Positions 20,388-29,408 of a stretch of 59,532 bases of DNA are shown here, in pieces; position 1 is the stretch's first letter, and each line of letters starts with the position of its first letter. The translations under genes were made by a program, and so were the position numbers. Where the stretch lies: contig CAJQTK010000033.1 in the NCBI GenBank assembly GCA_905620495.1, positions 1 to 59,532 of the forward strand. Direction: 5' to 3'. The stretch comes from an uncultured Candidatus Pelagibacter sp. GTDB lineage: Bacteria; Pseudomonadota; Alphaproteobacteria; Pelagibacterales; Pelagibacteraceae. The notes beneath the pieces are model-generated. The model worked only from the letters and a program-made list of their open reading frames with translations, was not told where the DNA came from and made no database searches.

Positions 20388-21299
20388 TTAATTAATAAAA
20401 AAAGAGCCCCTAATTCTTAGTAGTTCTCTGCTTAAATCTTCGTTCTCTTTGAAAGGTTTTCTTCCATGCAGCCAAAAATAATTATTAGCAACTATGGCCG
20501 ATCCTACTGGGAGTTTTGTTATTACCTTGTTTTTACTTTCTTCTAATCCATCAGATAATTTTTGTAAAAAATTCCCTTGAGCCATGGTTTTTGGTTCTGG
20601 AAATTGATCTATATAAGAGATTTGAGGCTTACCGTTGTTATCAACTGAAAAAACAGGATGCTCTACTTTGTAATCAATATTTTTACTTTTAGGAGAACCC
20701 CAAAAAAAGTTTTTCCTCCCCACTGGGTCATTAAATAAGTCCTTACAATGCTCCCAATCATCGAGATGAAGCATAGCAGTTTCTCCACCTTCTACATTGT
20801 GTTCTTCTATTTTGGTCATTAAAAGCCAATCTGTAATTTCATTAACATATGTTCCGTCAGTATGAAGATCCATATTAGTGTAAGCTTTTCTTAAATATGA
20901 ATCGCTTTTATCCTCATGCTTAACAAAAAACCTGGCGTAATATTTTCCTGTCATTGAATCATGATTTGGATTACCAATTAAATGTGCAATAGATGTTGAT
21001 AGTTTTACTAAAAAATTATCATCAATTTTAGAACTAATATTTTTAGGACCAATTATAAAGCAACCTGTTGCTCTATCTCTTATTATGGAGTTCATAAGTT
21101 TACTTAGCTTGTTAAAAGTAAGATCATCTAAACTTTTAGCTAAAGTAAAACGAGTGAATGGTTTGTACTCAAGTGCAGTTATATTAAATTTATTAAAAGG
21201 AAATATTAATTTCTCAAGAATTTCATCTGCAATTTTAATATTAATTATTCTTTTAGATTTTTCGTGCTTAGAAATTTCAAATCCTTTTATTGTTTCCAT
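20388..21299 (-). CDS. glaH: CsiD/GlaH-like 2-oxoglutarate-dependent dioxygenase (glutarate 2-hydroxylase family)
   Basis: Likely start METIKGFEI at 21299, 1-nt overlap with azlD stop; HTDGTYV HxD motif, distal WLHGRKPF and RELLRIRG. Confidence 0.82.
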   Translation of the reverse strand: METIKGFEISKHEKSKRIINIKIADEILEKLIFPFNKFNITALEYKPFTRFTLAKSLDDLTFNKLSKLMNSIIRDRATGCFIIGPKNISSKIDDNFLVKLSTSIAHLIGNPNHDSMTGKYYARFFVKHEDKSDSYLRKAYTNMDLHTDGTYVNEITDWLLMTKIEEHNVEGGETAMLHLDDWEHCKDLFNDPVGRKNFFWGSPKSKNIDYKVEHPVFSVDNNGKPQISYIDQFPEPKTMAQGNFLQKLSDGLEESKNKVITKLPVGSAIVANNYFWLHGRKPFKENEDLSRELLRIRGSFFIN

Positions 21300-21622
21300 T
21301 ATAGATAATTGCTTAATAAAGCCATCATAATAGCAGAAATTACTGTTGGATAAACGAAATTTCTTTTTGAAATAAAAAATATAAACAAACAAAATAAAAC
21401 TACAACAATTCTACTTAGATAACTTGCTTCAGATAAAACCCCTACGGGAAAAATAATAGTTCTAGCAATCAAGGATGCTAAAGTTGAGTAAGCAAGACAA
21501 TTAAACCATCTAAATAATTTTGAAGTTTCTTTTATTCCTTCGGATGAAATTACACCCAATAATCTAGATGAAAAAGTTGCTAATGATGTAACTAAAATTG
21601 CGAGAATTACACTAGTTGACAT
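21299..21622 (-). CDS. azlD: AzlD-family branched-chain amino acid exporter subunit
   Basis: 107 aa hydrophobic; SRLLGVI..., paired with AzlC. Confidence 0.82.
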   Translation of the reverse strand: MSTSVILAILVTSLATFSSRLLGVISSEGIKETSKLFRWFNCLAYSTLASLIARTIIFPVGVLSEASYLSRIVVVLFCLFIFFISKRNFVYPTVISAIMMALLSNYL

Positions 21623-22316
21623 TTAACTCTCCAATAAAATAAGCAATGGTTCCACCAACTATACCGCCAAGTAAAATTGACCATTCAGGTGAAAGAAAAT
21701 AAAATATTGGTCCCAATAATAAGCCCAAAATTACTGAGGCTGTAATTTGAATGGTCTTCATTGCACCCACCATCATACATAAGAAATAAATTGGGTTTAA
21801 AATTGCTAAACCCATCATCATATTTTTATCTAAATAATCTGATGCATAAAAACCAATGAAAGTGCCTATTACTGCTGTAGTCCAGGTTGCACAACCAATT
21901 CCAATCCAGAAATCAATTCTGTGTTTTTTTTCAATGTCTTTGTAATTACTTTTCATTATTAGCCATGCTGACACGGCAATAAAATGACATGAAAAATAAT
22001 ATTTCCATCTCGGTTGACTTTTATGCATCATTAATGGGAATAAAGAAACAGCCATTGGATAAAGACGGGCATTAACAAACCAAACTGCTAAAAAAATATT
22101 TAATAATGATGCTCCAACTAATAGCGATTCTGCCATAACTAATGAGCCAGGCAAAGCATACGTAAGCATTGTTGAAAAAATACTTTCTTGAATATTAAAT
22201 CCTAAATTTTTAAGAAGTGCCCCAATAGCGATAAAGCAACAACCAAGTGCAAGAGCTGGGCTATCTGGAGCTAGAATTGATTTAAAACCTTTAAAGAAAA
22301 ATTTTTTATTAATCAT
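21612..22316 (-). CDS. azlC: AzlC-family branched-chain amino acid exporter
   Basis: 234 aa; NARLYPMAVSLFPLM typical AzlC motif. Confidence 0.88.
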   Translation of the reverse strand: MINKKFFFKGFKSILAPDSPALALGCCFIAIGALLKNLGFNIQESIFSTMLTYALPGSLVMAESLLVGASLLNIFLAVWFVNARLYPMAVSLFPLMMHKSQPRWKYYFSCHFIAVSAWLIMKSNYKDIEKKHRIDFWIGIGCATWTTAVIGTFIGFYASDYLDKNMMMGLAILNPIYFLCMMVGAMKTIQITASVILGLLLGPIFYFLSPEWSILLGGIVGGTIAYFIGELNVN

Positions 22317-23101
22317 TAGCCTCCAAGGAATAATCTACCAACATCAGGGTTTTTTAATAAGTCATCCCCTTTGCCAGCAATCGCAGTTTGTCCAGATACT
22401 AAAACGTAACCAATATCTGCAAACTCTAATCCCTTTTTGGCATTTTGCTCTACTAAAATAATTGTTTTTTTTTCTGTTTGTTGAAGATCTCTCAAAATTT
22501 CAAAAACCATATCAATATATCTTGGCTCTAATCCAATAGATGGTTCGTCAACAAGTAATACTGATGGCTTCATAACTAATGCTCTAGAAATTTCTAATAA
22601 TCTTCTTTCTCCACCTGATAAAACTTTAGCAAGTTGATTTCTTCTATTTCTTAATCTTTCATATTTTTCAAAAATTCTTTCTGCTTCTTGATAAGATTCG
22701 TCAGTATTTTCTTTGGCATAACCACCCATCAATAAATTTTCTTCAACAGTCATATCTGGAAAAACAGAATTATCCTGAAGTATATAAGCAATTCCACATG
22801 ACGTAAGTTTTTGAGCTGGCGTTAGGTTGGTAATTTCTTTTCCATCAATTTCAATTTGTCCTAAAAAAATATTTGTAAATCCATAGATAGAATGAAGTAT
22901 CGTTGACTTCCCTGCTCCATTTGGTCCAATCAAGCATAATGACTGAGCTTTACTTACATTTAAATTAAAATCATGAAGAATTTCCATTTTACCATAACCA
23001 GCTGATAATTTTTTTATAGTTAAGTGATTATTGTCTGGAGATAATCTTTTTAAATCTTCTGGTCCTGGTGCTTTCCCTAATACATCATATTGATTTGACA
23101 T
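22316..23101 (-). CDS. Branched-chain amino acid-type ABC transporter ATP-binding protein (LivF-like), system C
   Basis: Walker A GPNGAGKST, LSGGERRLLEISRALV, LLVDEPSIGLEP. Confidence 0.93.
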   Translation of the reverse strand: MSNQYDVLGKAPGPEDLKRLSPDNNHLTIKKLSAGYGKMEILHDFNLNVSKAQSLCLIGPNGAGKSTILHSIYGFTNIFLGQIEIDGKEITNLTPAQKLTSCGIAYILQDNSVFPDMTVEENLLMGGYAKENTDESYQEAERIFEKYERLRNRRNQLAKVLSGGERRLLEISRALVMKPSVLLVDEPSIGLEPRYIDMVFEILRDLQQTEKKTIILVEQNAKKGLEFADIGYVLVSGQTAIAGKGDDLLKNPDVGRLFLGG

Positions 23102-23841
23102 TATTGTGCTCCCAAGTAAGCGTCTAGCACACGCTTATCATTTTTAATTTCATCTGGAGTTCCGTTTGCTAACATTTGACCATGCGCTAAACAAAAAACT
23201 CTTTGTGCTAAATTCATTATTACTTTCATATTATGCTCTATAACCAATAAGGTAATTCCATAGTCCTTGTTAACACTGATCAAACGATCAATAATTCCAT
23301 TGATTAAGGTAGGATTAATTCCAGCTGTTGGTTCATCTAATAAAAGCATTTTAGGCTCATTCATTAATGCCATGGCAAGTTCTAATAATTTTTGCTGTCC
23401 AAAAGAAAGATCTCCTGCTCTAAGTTTTCTTTTTTGATGAAGTCCCACAAACTTTAATAACGTTTCTGCTTTATCCGTTAAATCAGATGGTATTTTTTGA
23501 AATACAGTTAAAATTCCATCATTCTCAGGTTTGTTACTGATTAGCATATTTTGAATACAGTTTAGCTTTCCATAAATTCGAGTTTGTTGGAAAGTTCTAA
23601 GTAACCCAAGTTTTGCGACAACAGGAACTGGTAGTTCTGAAACCTCTGTGCCATCAAACTTAATTGAACCATTATCAATCGGATAAGTTCCTACAATTGA
23701 GTTAAATAAAGTAGTTTTACCAGATCCATTTGGACCAATTAATCCAACAATTGAACCTTGTTCAACTGACATTGAAATATCAACATTAGCTTTAACACCA
23801 CCAAAAGACTTACTTACATTTGATATATCCAATATAGCCAT
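23101..23841 (-). CDS. Branched-chain amino acid-type ABC transporter ATP-binding protein (LivG-like), system C
   Basis: Walker A GPNGSGKTT, LSFGQQKLLELAMAL, LLLDEPTAG. Confidence 0.93.
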   Translation of the reverse strand: MAILDISNVSKSFGGVKANVDISMSVEQGSIVGLIGPNGSGKTTLFNSIVGTYPIDNGSIKFDGTEVSELPVPVVAKLGLLRTFQQTRIYGKLNCIQNMLISNKPENDGILTVFQKIPSDLTDKAETLLKFVGLHQKRKLRAGDLSFGQQKLLELAMALMNEPKMLLLDEPTAGINPTLINGIIDRLISVNKDYGITLLVIEHNMKVIMNLAQRVFCLAHGQMLANGTPDEIKNDKRVLDAYLGAQ

Positions 23842-24893
23842 TATTTTAATTCCACCTGTGCTTTTAAGTCGGCTTCATCAACAACTTCACCAAATCTTTC
23901 AGGATATTTTTCTCTCAACCATCCCATTACACCTTCTGGAAAATAAACAACGATTACAATAATTAAAACTCCTAGCGCTACATACTGCCAACCCAAAAAA
24001 TAAGTCCAAAAGCCTTCTTTAAATAAATGAAATAAAGTTGCACCAACAAGTGGTCCCCATAAAGTTCCTTTACCACCAAGTATTGCCATTAAAACCATAA
24101 ATACCCCAAACGTTGGACCAGCAAACGCAATTTCAGTTGGTTCAATGTAACCATTGATATGACCCATTAATCCTCCAGCGATTCCAACAAAGAATGCAGA
24201 TACCATCCAACCAATAATTTTATATCTCATTGTATGAATTCCCATTGCTTCCGCTTTATCTTCATTGTCTCTTATTGCATTTAAAACTAAACCAAATCTT
24301 GTGCTGTAGGCCCATTTTAAAGTAACAAATGTTACAAGTGCTAGAGCAAAACTTAGATAATATAAAAATTGTGAAGAAGAAGCATTGGTTCCAAATCCTT
24401 TTGGCCAAACTGGAACTGTCATACCTTGACCTGCACCAATAATCTCAATTCCACCTGCAAGTTCACCTGCAGCAATTCCCAATGCCAAAGTACAAATTGC
24501 AAAGTAATGTCCTCTTAAACCTAAAATTCCATAACCAATTACTCCTGCAATGATTGTCGGGATAATTCCTGCTAATAATATGCCAACGCCAAAACCTTGA
24601 AAAAATTGAGGGATAGTATGAACAAAAGTTTTTTCACCTCCTGCATCCGTCCATTCAGCAAGTGAAAAGAACATTGCTATTTGTGTACTTGAAGCAACAT
24701 ACATTCCAACACCAAAAAATAAAATATTTCCAAATGTATTGTAACCCATTTGTCCACCTTGAACATCCCATGTCATAGCTAAAACAATTAATATGTAAAG
24801 AAACGATAATTGAAGTTTATAAGCTGGGAATATAAATGCTCCAGCTAAGCCAAAAATTATTAAACCAGCATATAATAAAGTATTTTTATTCAT
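23841..24893 (-). CDS. Branched-chain amino acid-type ABC transporter permease (LivM-like), system C
   Basis: 350 aa; LRGHYFAICTLALGIA, LNAIRDNEDKAEAMGI, GGKGTLWGPLVGA. Confidence 0.93.
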   Translation of the reverse strand: MNKNTLLYAGLIIFGLAGAFIFPAYKLQLSFLYILIVLAMTWDVQGGQMGYNTFGNILFFGVGMYVASSTQIAMFFSLAEWTDAGGEKTFVHTIPQFFQGFGVGILLAGIIPTIIAGVIGYGILGLRGHYFAICTLALGIAAGELAGGIEIIGAGQGMTVPVWPKGFGTNASSSQFLYYLSFALALVTFVTLKWAYSTRFGLVLNAIRDNEDKAEAMGIHTMRYKIIGWMVSAFFVGIAGGLMGHINGYIEPTEIAFAGPTFGVFMVLMAILGGKGTLWGPLVGATLFHLFKEGFWTYFLGWQYVALGVLIIVIVVYFPEGVMGWLREKYPERFGEVVDEADLKAQVELK

Positions 24894-25822
24894 TAAATTC
24901 TAGACTCTATATATTTTAGTATTGTTGGGTTATAGTATTGAAAGCAATCTGCATTTGTAATGTGATGAGTATCTTTTAATTTCATTGAATTTGATATTCC
25001 TTTTCTTGTGCATTTCTTGCCATTAATTTTCTTATCTTTTGAAATAATAATTCTTTTAACACCTGTAATTTCCTCTACCCAGTCAGATAATAGTCCCTCA
25101 AAAGTATCTTGAGGATGAGTAAAAACTAAAATTGGTAAATTGTTACTTTTTTTAATCTCGTTTATTTGGTTTTCTCTTAAATCTGCAGGCCCATCGCCAT
25201 CTTTTTTTCTAAATTTTTCTAAAGCTTTTTTAACTCCAATTTTTTTAACTTTATAATTTTTTGTCAATTTTCCATAACAAGCGGGTGCATAAACTATTCC
25301 ACCACCAACTTTGTCTGGATATTTTGCCATTAGCATCATTGTCATCCAACCTCCACAGGAATGTCCTGTTAAGATAATTTGTTTTTTAGGAACGCCCATT
25401 TCTAAAAATTGATCAATAAGCTCAACATTTGCTTCTAGTCTTTTGTCTAACTTTGTAAGTCCTTTATAAGGTGGTTTAAATTTTTTTTTATTCCATATTC
25501 TTTTCCAATCATCTCCACCCAAATCATCACTACATAAAAGATAAAGCATAATTTCTTTATCATTGATCTTTTTACCAATCAAAGATGCCATATTTATTAC
25601 CTCATCATCCCAAAAACAATTTTTTGAAGGTTTATCATGATCATTTTGTCCATGATTGAAGATTAAAACTATCTTATCTTTTGGATCAGTTATTTTAGTT
25701 TGTTTTAAATATTCTATTTTTTTATTTATAAAGCCATCTTTAAGAAGTTTAACCTCTTTGTATTCTGCGGATACGTTTAACGATAAAAATAAAGAAATTA
25801 TTACAAGTATTATTTTTTTCAT
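24893..25822 (-). CDS. Secreted alpha/beta hydrolase
   Basis: 309 aa; signal peptide MKKIILVIISLFLSLNVSA, nucleophile elbow GHSCGG; 1-nt overlaps with livM-like and livH-like neighbours. Confidence 0.8.
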   Translation of the reverse strand: MKKIILVIISLFLSLNVSAEYKEVKLLKDGFINKKIEYLKQTKITDPKDKIVLIFNHGQNDHDKPSKNCFWDDEVINMASLIGKKINDKEIMLYLLCSDDLGGDDWKRIWNKKKFKPPYKGLTKLDKRLEANVELIDQFLEMGVPKKQIILTGHSCGGWMTMMLMAKYPDKVGGGIVYAPACYGKLTKNYKVKKIGVKKALEKFRKKDGDGPADLRENQINEIKKSNNLPILVFTHPQDTFEGLLSDWVEEITGVKRIIISKDKKINGKKCTRKGISNSMKLKDTHHITNADCFQYYNPTILKYIESRI

Positions 25823-26715
25823 TATTTTAAATATTCTCTTTTTCTTGCTAATTTAAATCTTCTGTAGACTAATATGATGACTAATAATGAGAATACTGCT
25901 GCAATTCTAAACTCAGTTCCAAGTAAATAGTCGGACCATTCTTCAAATACTCCAAGACCCATACCGGATATTGCAACAGCTGGTAAATTTCCAAGTCCTG
26001 CGATAATTACAATCATAAATGATCTAACTGTGTAAGGTAATCCTGTATAAGGATGAAGTGTGAATGTAATTGCAATACATGCTCCTGCTATTCCACATAA
26101 TGCTGCATTAATACCAAAAGTTGCTGCGTAAACTTTCTCAGTATCAACACCTAAAATTTTTGCTGCTCTTGCATTTTGTGCGGTTGCTCTAATTGCTCTA
26201 CCTAATTTTGATTTCTTCATGTAGATGACAAGAATGATTGCAGATATTACACAAATTGCTCCTGAAAATATTTTTGCGTTAGGAAGTGTAACTGAGTTAT
26301 TAAACAACATTGTTGTTCCAAAATTTGATTGGGCAACTACTACATCCGCCCCAAATGCAAAATTCATTAACTGTTGAGCTAAAATACTAATTCCAAATGT
26401 TGCAAGGATTGAAGTAAATAAATCTTTGTCGACTACTTTATTAATAACAAGCTTGTACATCCCCCAACCCACACAATACATAATGATTGGTGATACAATT
26501 ACACCAAAAGCCGGGTGAATTCCTGATAGATACATAAAGTATGCAATGTATCCACCCATTATTACTAATTCTCCTTGAGCAATGTTTATTATATTCATTA
26601 CTCCCCACTGCAGTGCCATTCCATAAGCAATTAATGAAAACAGAATACCAAGAAGTATTCCATCCATTGACGCTTGAACCATTAAAATAGGAGCTTGGAA
26701 AATTAATAAATCCAT
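25822..26715 (-). CDS. Branched-chain amino acid-type ABC transporter permease (LivH-like), system C
   Basis: 297 aa; MALQWGVMNIINIAQGELVIMGGYI, RATAQNARAAKILGVD. Confidence 0.93.
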   Translation of the reverse strand: MDLLIFQAPILMVQASMDGILLGILFSLIAYGMALQWGVMNIINIAQGELVIMGGYIAYFMYLSGIHPAFGVIVSPIIMYCVGWGMYKLVINKVVDKDLFTSILATFGISILAQQLMNFAFGADVVVAQSNFGTTMLFNNSVTLPNAKIFSGAICVISAIILVIYMKKSKLGRAIRATAQNARAAKILGVDTEKVYAATFGINAALCGIAGACIAITFTLHPYTGLPYTVRSFMIVIIAGLGNLPAVAISGMGLGVFEEWSDYLLGTEFRIAAVFSLLVIILVYRRFKLARKREYLK

Positions 26716-26734
26716 AAATTCTTTTAGATGTTTA

Positions 26735-26768
26735 TAAAAAAATGCCCCCTATTACTAGGGAGCATTTT
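26735..26768 (-). terminator. Rho-independent terminator/attenuator between substrate-binding protein and permease genes
   Basis: Minus strand AAAATGCTCCCTAGTAATAGGGGGCATTTTTTTAT; stem-loop plus U-run directly after the livK-like stop codon. Confidence 0.85.
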
Positions 26769-26780
26769 GTATATTAGGTG

Positions 26781-28022
26781 TTATCTTTTTGACCAAGATG
26801 GAATTGGGTGTACCAACTCAGCAGATGCCCATTTTGTAGGAGCAACAACTTTATTTTCACACTTACTACCATCATCGTTACATGATACTTGGAAAAGTAC
26901 CATTGGCTTAGATACGTTTTGGCCACCTTCAGCAAATTTTATGTTTCCATAAAAAGTTTGCATGTCAGTTGCAGCTAAAGCATCTCTAACTTTTTTAGTA
27001 TCAAATGATTGTGCTCTTTCGAACGCATCTTTGTAAACTAATAAAGCAGCTGATGATTCTGCAGCTTGGTATGGCGGTGCATATCCAAAAGCTTTAGTAA
27101 AGTCAGCATCATATTTCATACCACCACCAAAGAACTTATCTTTGTACGATAGAGATTTATGCCACTGAGAAGCACAAAGTGCATACTCGGAAGCTTTACC
27201 ATGTTGCTTAGATAATTTAGCAGCATCACAGTGAGTCATTGCTAACATTTTCACGTCAACTTTCATTTCTGAGATTTGTCTAATAGCTGTCAAAGCACCT
27301 TTAGTATGACCTGAAACTACAAGAACATCTGGATTAGTAGCTTTTACTTTTGATAAAGTAGCAGCCATATCGTTAAGCTCTTTTGGTAACTTGTCATCTA
27401 TAATGATTTTAGAACCTGTTCTTTTAGCAGCTTCAACAATACCTAATCTCACATCTTGTGAGAAAGCGTCTTGTTCAAATGCCATTGCAATCTTAACTGG
27501 TTTTCCACCATTTTTTTCAACTGCAAGATCAATTGCTACATCAAGATATAAATTTGCTGGAGCTAGAACTGCAAATAAATATTTGTATCCTTTGGTGAAT
27601 AACGATCTAGATGCACCGTTTGCTTCAACCATAGGAACTTCATATTTTTCAGTCACAGGCGCCATAGCTTTTGTAAGTCCTGAGCTATATGGTCCAAGCA
27701 TGAACTGAACACCATCTTGTTGGATTAATCTTTCTGCAAGTTGAGCTGCTCTTCCTGAGTTTGATTCATCATCGTAATAAATGATTTCAAATTTGTAAGT
27801 TTTCCCACCAACTTTAACACCACCCATGCCGTTAATTCTGTCAACTGCTAAGTTATAGCCGTTTTGAGTATGAACACCATTAGATGAATATTTTCCAGTC
27901 AATGAAACTGCTGCACCTAAAATAATTTTATCCCCAACAACTTTCGCAAAAGATATTGTTGAAGCTGAAATTAAAAGGGCAATAGCAGAAACTAAAGTAA
28001 TAAGTATATTTCTGATTTTCAT
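26781..28022 (-). CDS. Amino acid/amide ABC transporter substrate-binding protein (LivK-like), system C
   Basis: 413 aa; signal peptide, IILGAAVSLTGKYSSNGVHTQNGY. Confidence 0.94.
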   Translation of the reverse strand: MKIRNILITLVSAIALLISASTISFAKVVGDKIILGAAVSLTGKYSSNGVHTQNGYNLAVDRINGMGGVKVGGKTYKFEIIYYDDESNSGRAAQLAERLIQQDGVQFMLGPYSSGLTKAMAPVTEKYEVPMVEANGASRSLFTKGYKYLFAVLAPANLYLDVAIDLAVEKNGGKPVKIAMAFEQDAFSQDVRLGIVEAAKRTGSKIIIDDKLPKELNDMAATLSKVKATNPDVLVVSGHTKGALTAIRQISEMKVDVKMLAMTHCDAAKLSKQHGKASEYALCASQWHKSLSYKDKFFGGGMKYDADFTKAFGYAPPYQAAESSAALLVYKDAFERAQSFDTKKVRDALAATDMQTFYGNIKFAEGGQNVSKPMVLFQVSCNDDGSKCENKVVAPTKWASAELVHPIPSWSKR

Positions 28023-28108
28023 TTTATTTTCCTCTATTAGTTTTTAATTTAAAAATTAATTAAACTCCTAAATCATAGAATAAACAAGTCTGTAATAAAA
28101 AATGCGAC

Positions 28109-28723
28109 TTAATACTTTTGAATAAAAGCTATGATTATTGCAATTACTATCAATACACACGCTGAAATTGTGTTTATAACTTTTGGATTTGCTTTAATCC
28201 AAACAATTAATTTTCTAGCAAGTACAGCGTAAGCAATTAAAGATAAAAAATCTAACACTACATAAGTAGTGATCAAAATAAGAAATTGAAAAATATAATT
28301 TGAATTAAAATCAATAAACTGTGGAAAAATTAACGGAAAGAACATCCAAGCCTTAGGACTTGTTCCTGCAACTAAAAAACCATCTTTAAAAAAAGAAAAA
28401 AAACTTTTAGATGAAATATTTTTTGAATTAATATCTTTTGGTCTTGACTTATAAATATCGTAAGCAAGATAGATTAAATAAGCAATTCCAATCCACTTAA
28501 ATGTATTTAAAAAATTTGGGTTATCAACAAAAAAGGATCCAAGAACAAAGATTACTAAAGTTGCCTGAATAATATTTGCAGTGATATCTCCAAGAGCTGT
28601 CCAAATACATTTTTGAACTCCATAATTCATTGAATATGAAATGATCACAATTCTAGGTGTTCCAGGTGTAATAAATAAAAATAATATTATCTGAAGAAAA
28701 AGAAAGTAATTTAAGGGGAACAT
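28109..28723 (-). CDS. LysE/RhtB-family amino acid exporter
   Basis: 204 aa; TPGTPRIVIISYSMNYG, GTSPKAWMFFPLIFPQF. Confidence 0.88.
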   Translation of the reverse strand: MFPLNYFLFLQIILFLFITPGTPRIVIISYSMNYGVQKCIWTALGDITANIIQATLVIFVLGSFFVDNPNFLNTFKWIGIAYLIYLAYDIYKSRPKDINSKNISSKSFFSFFKDGFLVAGTSPKAWMFFPLIFPQFIDFNSNYIFQFLILITTYVVLDFLSLIAYAVLARKLIVWIKANPKVINTISACVLIVIAIIIAFIQKY

Positions 28724-28735
28724 TTTAATCGTTTG

Positions 28736-28783
28736 GATAGTCCTAAAAAAACCGGGAGCTAAAGATGGCTAAATAGGACTATC
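28736..28783. repeat. Perfect 10-bp inverted repeat in intergenic region
   Basis: GATAGTCCTA (28736-28745), 28-nt spacer, TAGGACTATC (28774-28783); spacer contains GCTAAAGATGGCTAAA. Confidence 0.8.
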
Positions 28784-28849
28784 GTGAAGTTATAATAGCA
28801 TGAGCCCAAATAGAATGCATTAATCATTTTTTTCAAATATAAGGGATTT

Positions 28850-29146
28850 ATGAAAAAAAAAGGTCACACCCCCATAATTAGAGTTAAAAATCCAAAACCC
28901 CATATATCAGATCCTGACTGGATAGTCTGGGCTGCTTGGGCAGACCGTATTACTTTTGAGGAAATTGAGCAAAAGACCGGAAAGACAGAAGCTGAGGTTA
29001 TTAAGATTATGCGTAGATCTATAAAACCAGTTTCTTTTAGATTGTGGAGAAAAAGAGTTAATCAAAAAAGCATTAAACACAGAAAAAAGTTTGAATATTC
29101 CAGAAAAGAAATAACTAGCAAAATTAAAAAGAATGATTATTTATAA
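28850..29146 (+). CDS. DUF2805 / TIGR03643-like small protein
   Basis: 98 aa; DPDWIVWAAWADRITFEEIEQKTGKTEAEVIKIMRRSIKPVSFRLWRKRV. Confidence 0.85.
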   Translation: MKKKGHTPIIRVKNPKPHISDPDWIVWAAWADRITFEEIEQKTGKTEAEVIKIMRRSIKPVSFRLWRKRVNQKSIKHRKKFEYSRKEITSKIKKNDYL

Positions 29147-29149
29147 CTT

Positions 29150-29404
29150 ATGAAAAACGTAACAATTTATACAGGTCCACTTTGCAATTTTTGTGATGCA
29201 GCAAAAAAATTATTAACTAGAAATAATGTTGTATATAAAGAAATTAATATTGCAACGGTTGATGGTGCAATGGATGAAATGATTTCAAAAGCTAATGGTA
29301 AAAGAACAATTCCTCAAATCTTTTTTAATGATCAGCACGTTGGTGGTTACGATGATGTTAGAGCTTTAGAAAAAAGCGGTGAACTTAAAGATTTAATTAA
29401 ATAA
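29150..29404 (+). CDS. grxC: Glutaredoxin 3
   Basis: 84 aa; CNFC active site, TIPQIFFNDQHVGGYDD. Confidence 0.92.
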   Translation: MKNVTIYTGPLCNFCDAAKKLLTRNNVVYKEINIATVDGAMDEMISKANGKRTIPQIFFNDQHVGGYDDVRALEKSGELKDLIK

Positions 29405-29408
29405 ATAT

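Noticed and set aside
26728-26952. 74-aa plus-strand ORF over terminator and SBP 3' end
   Set aside because: Starts next to the terminator hairpin and runs antisense to the SBP gene
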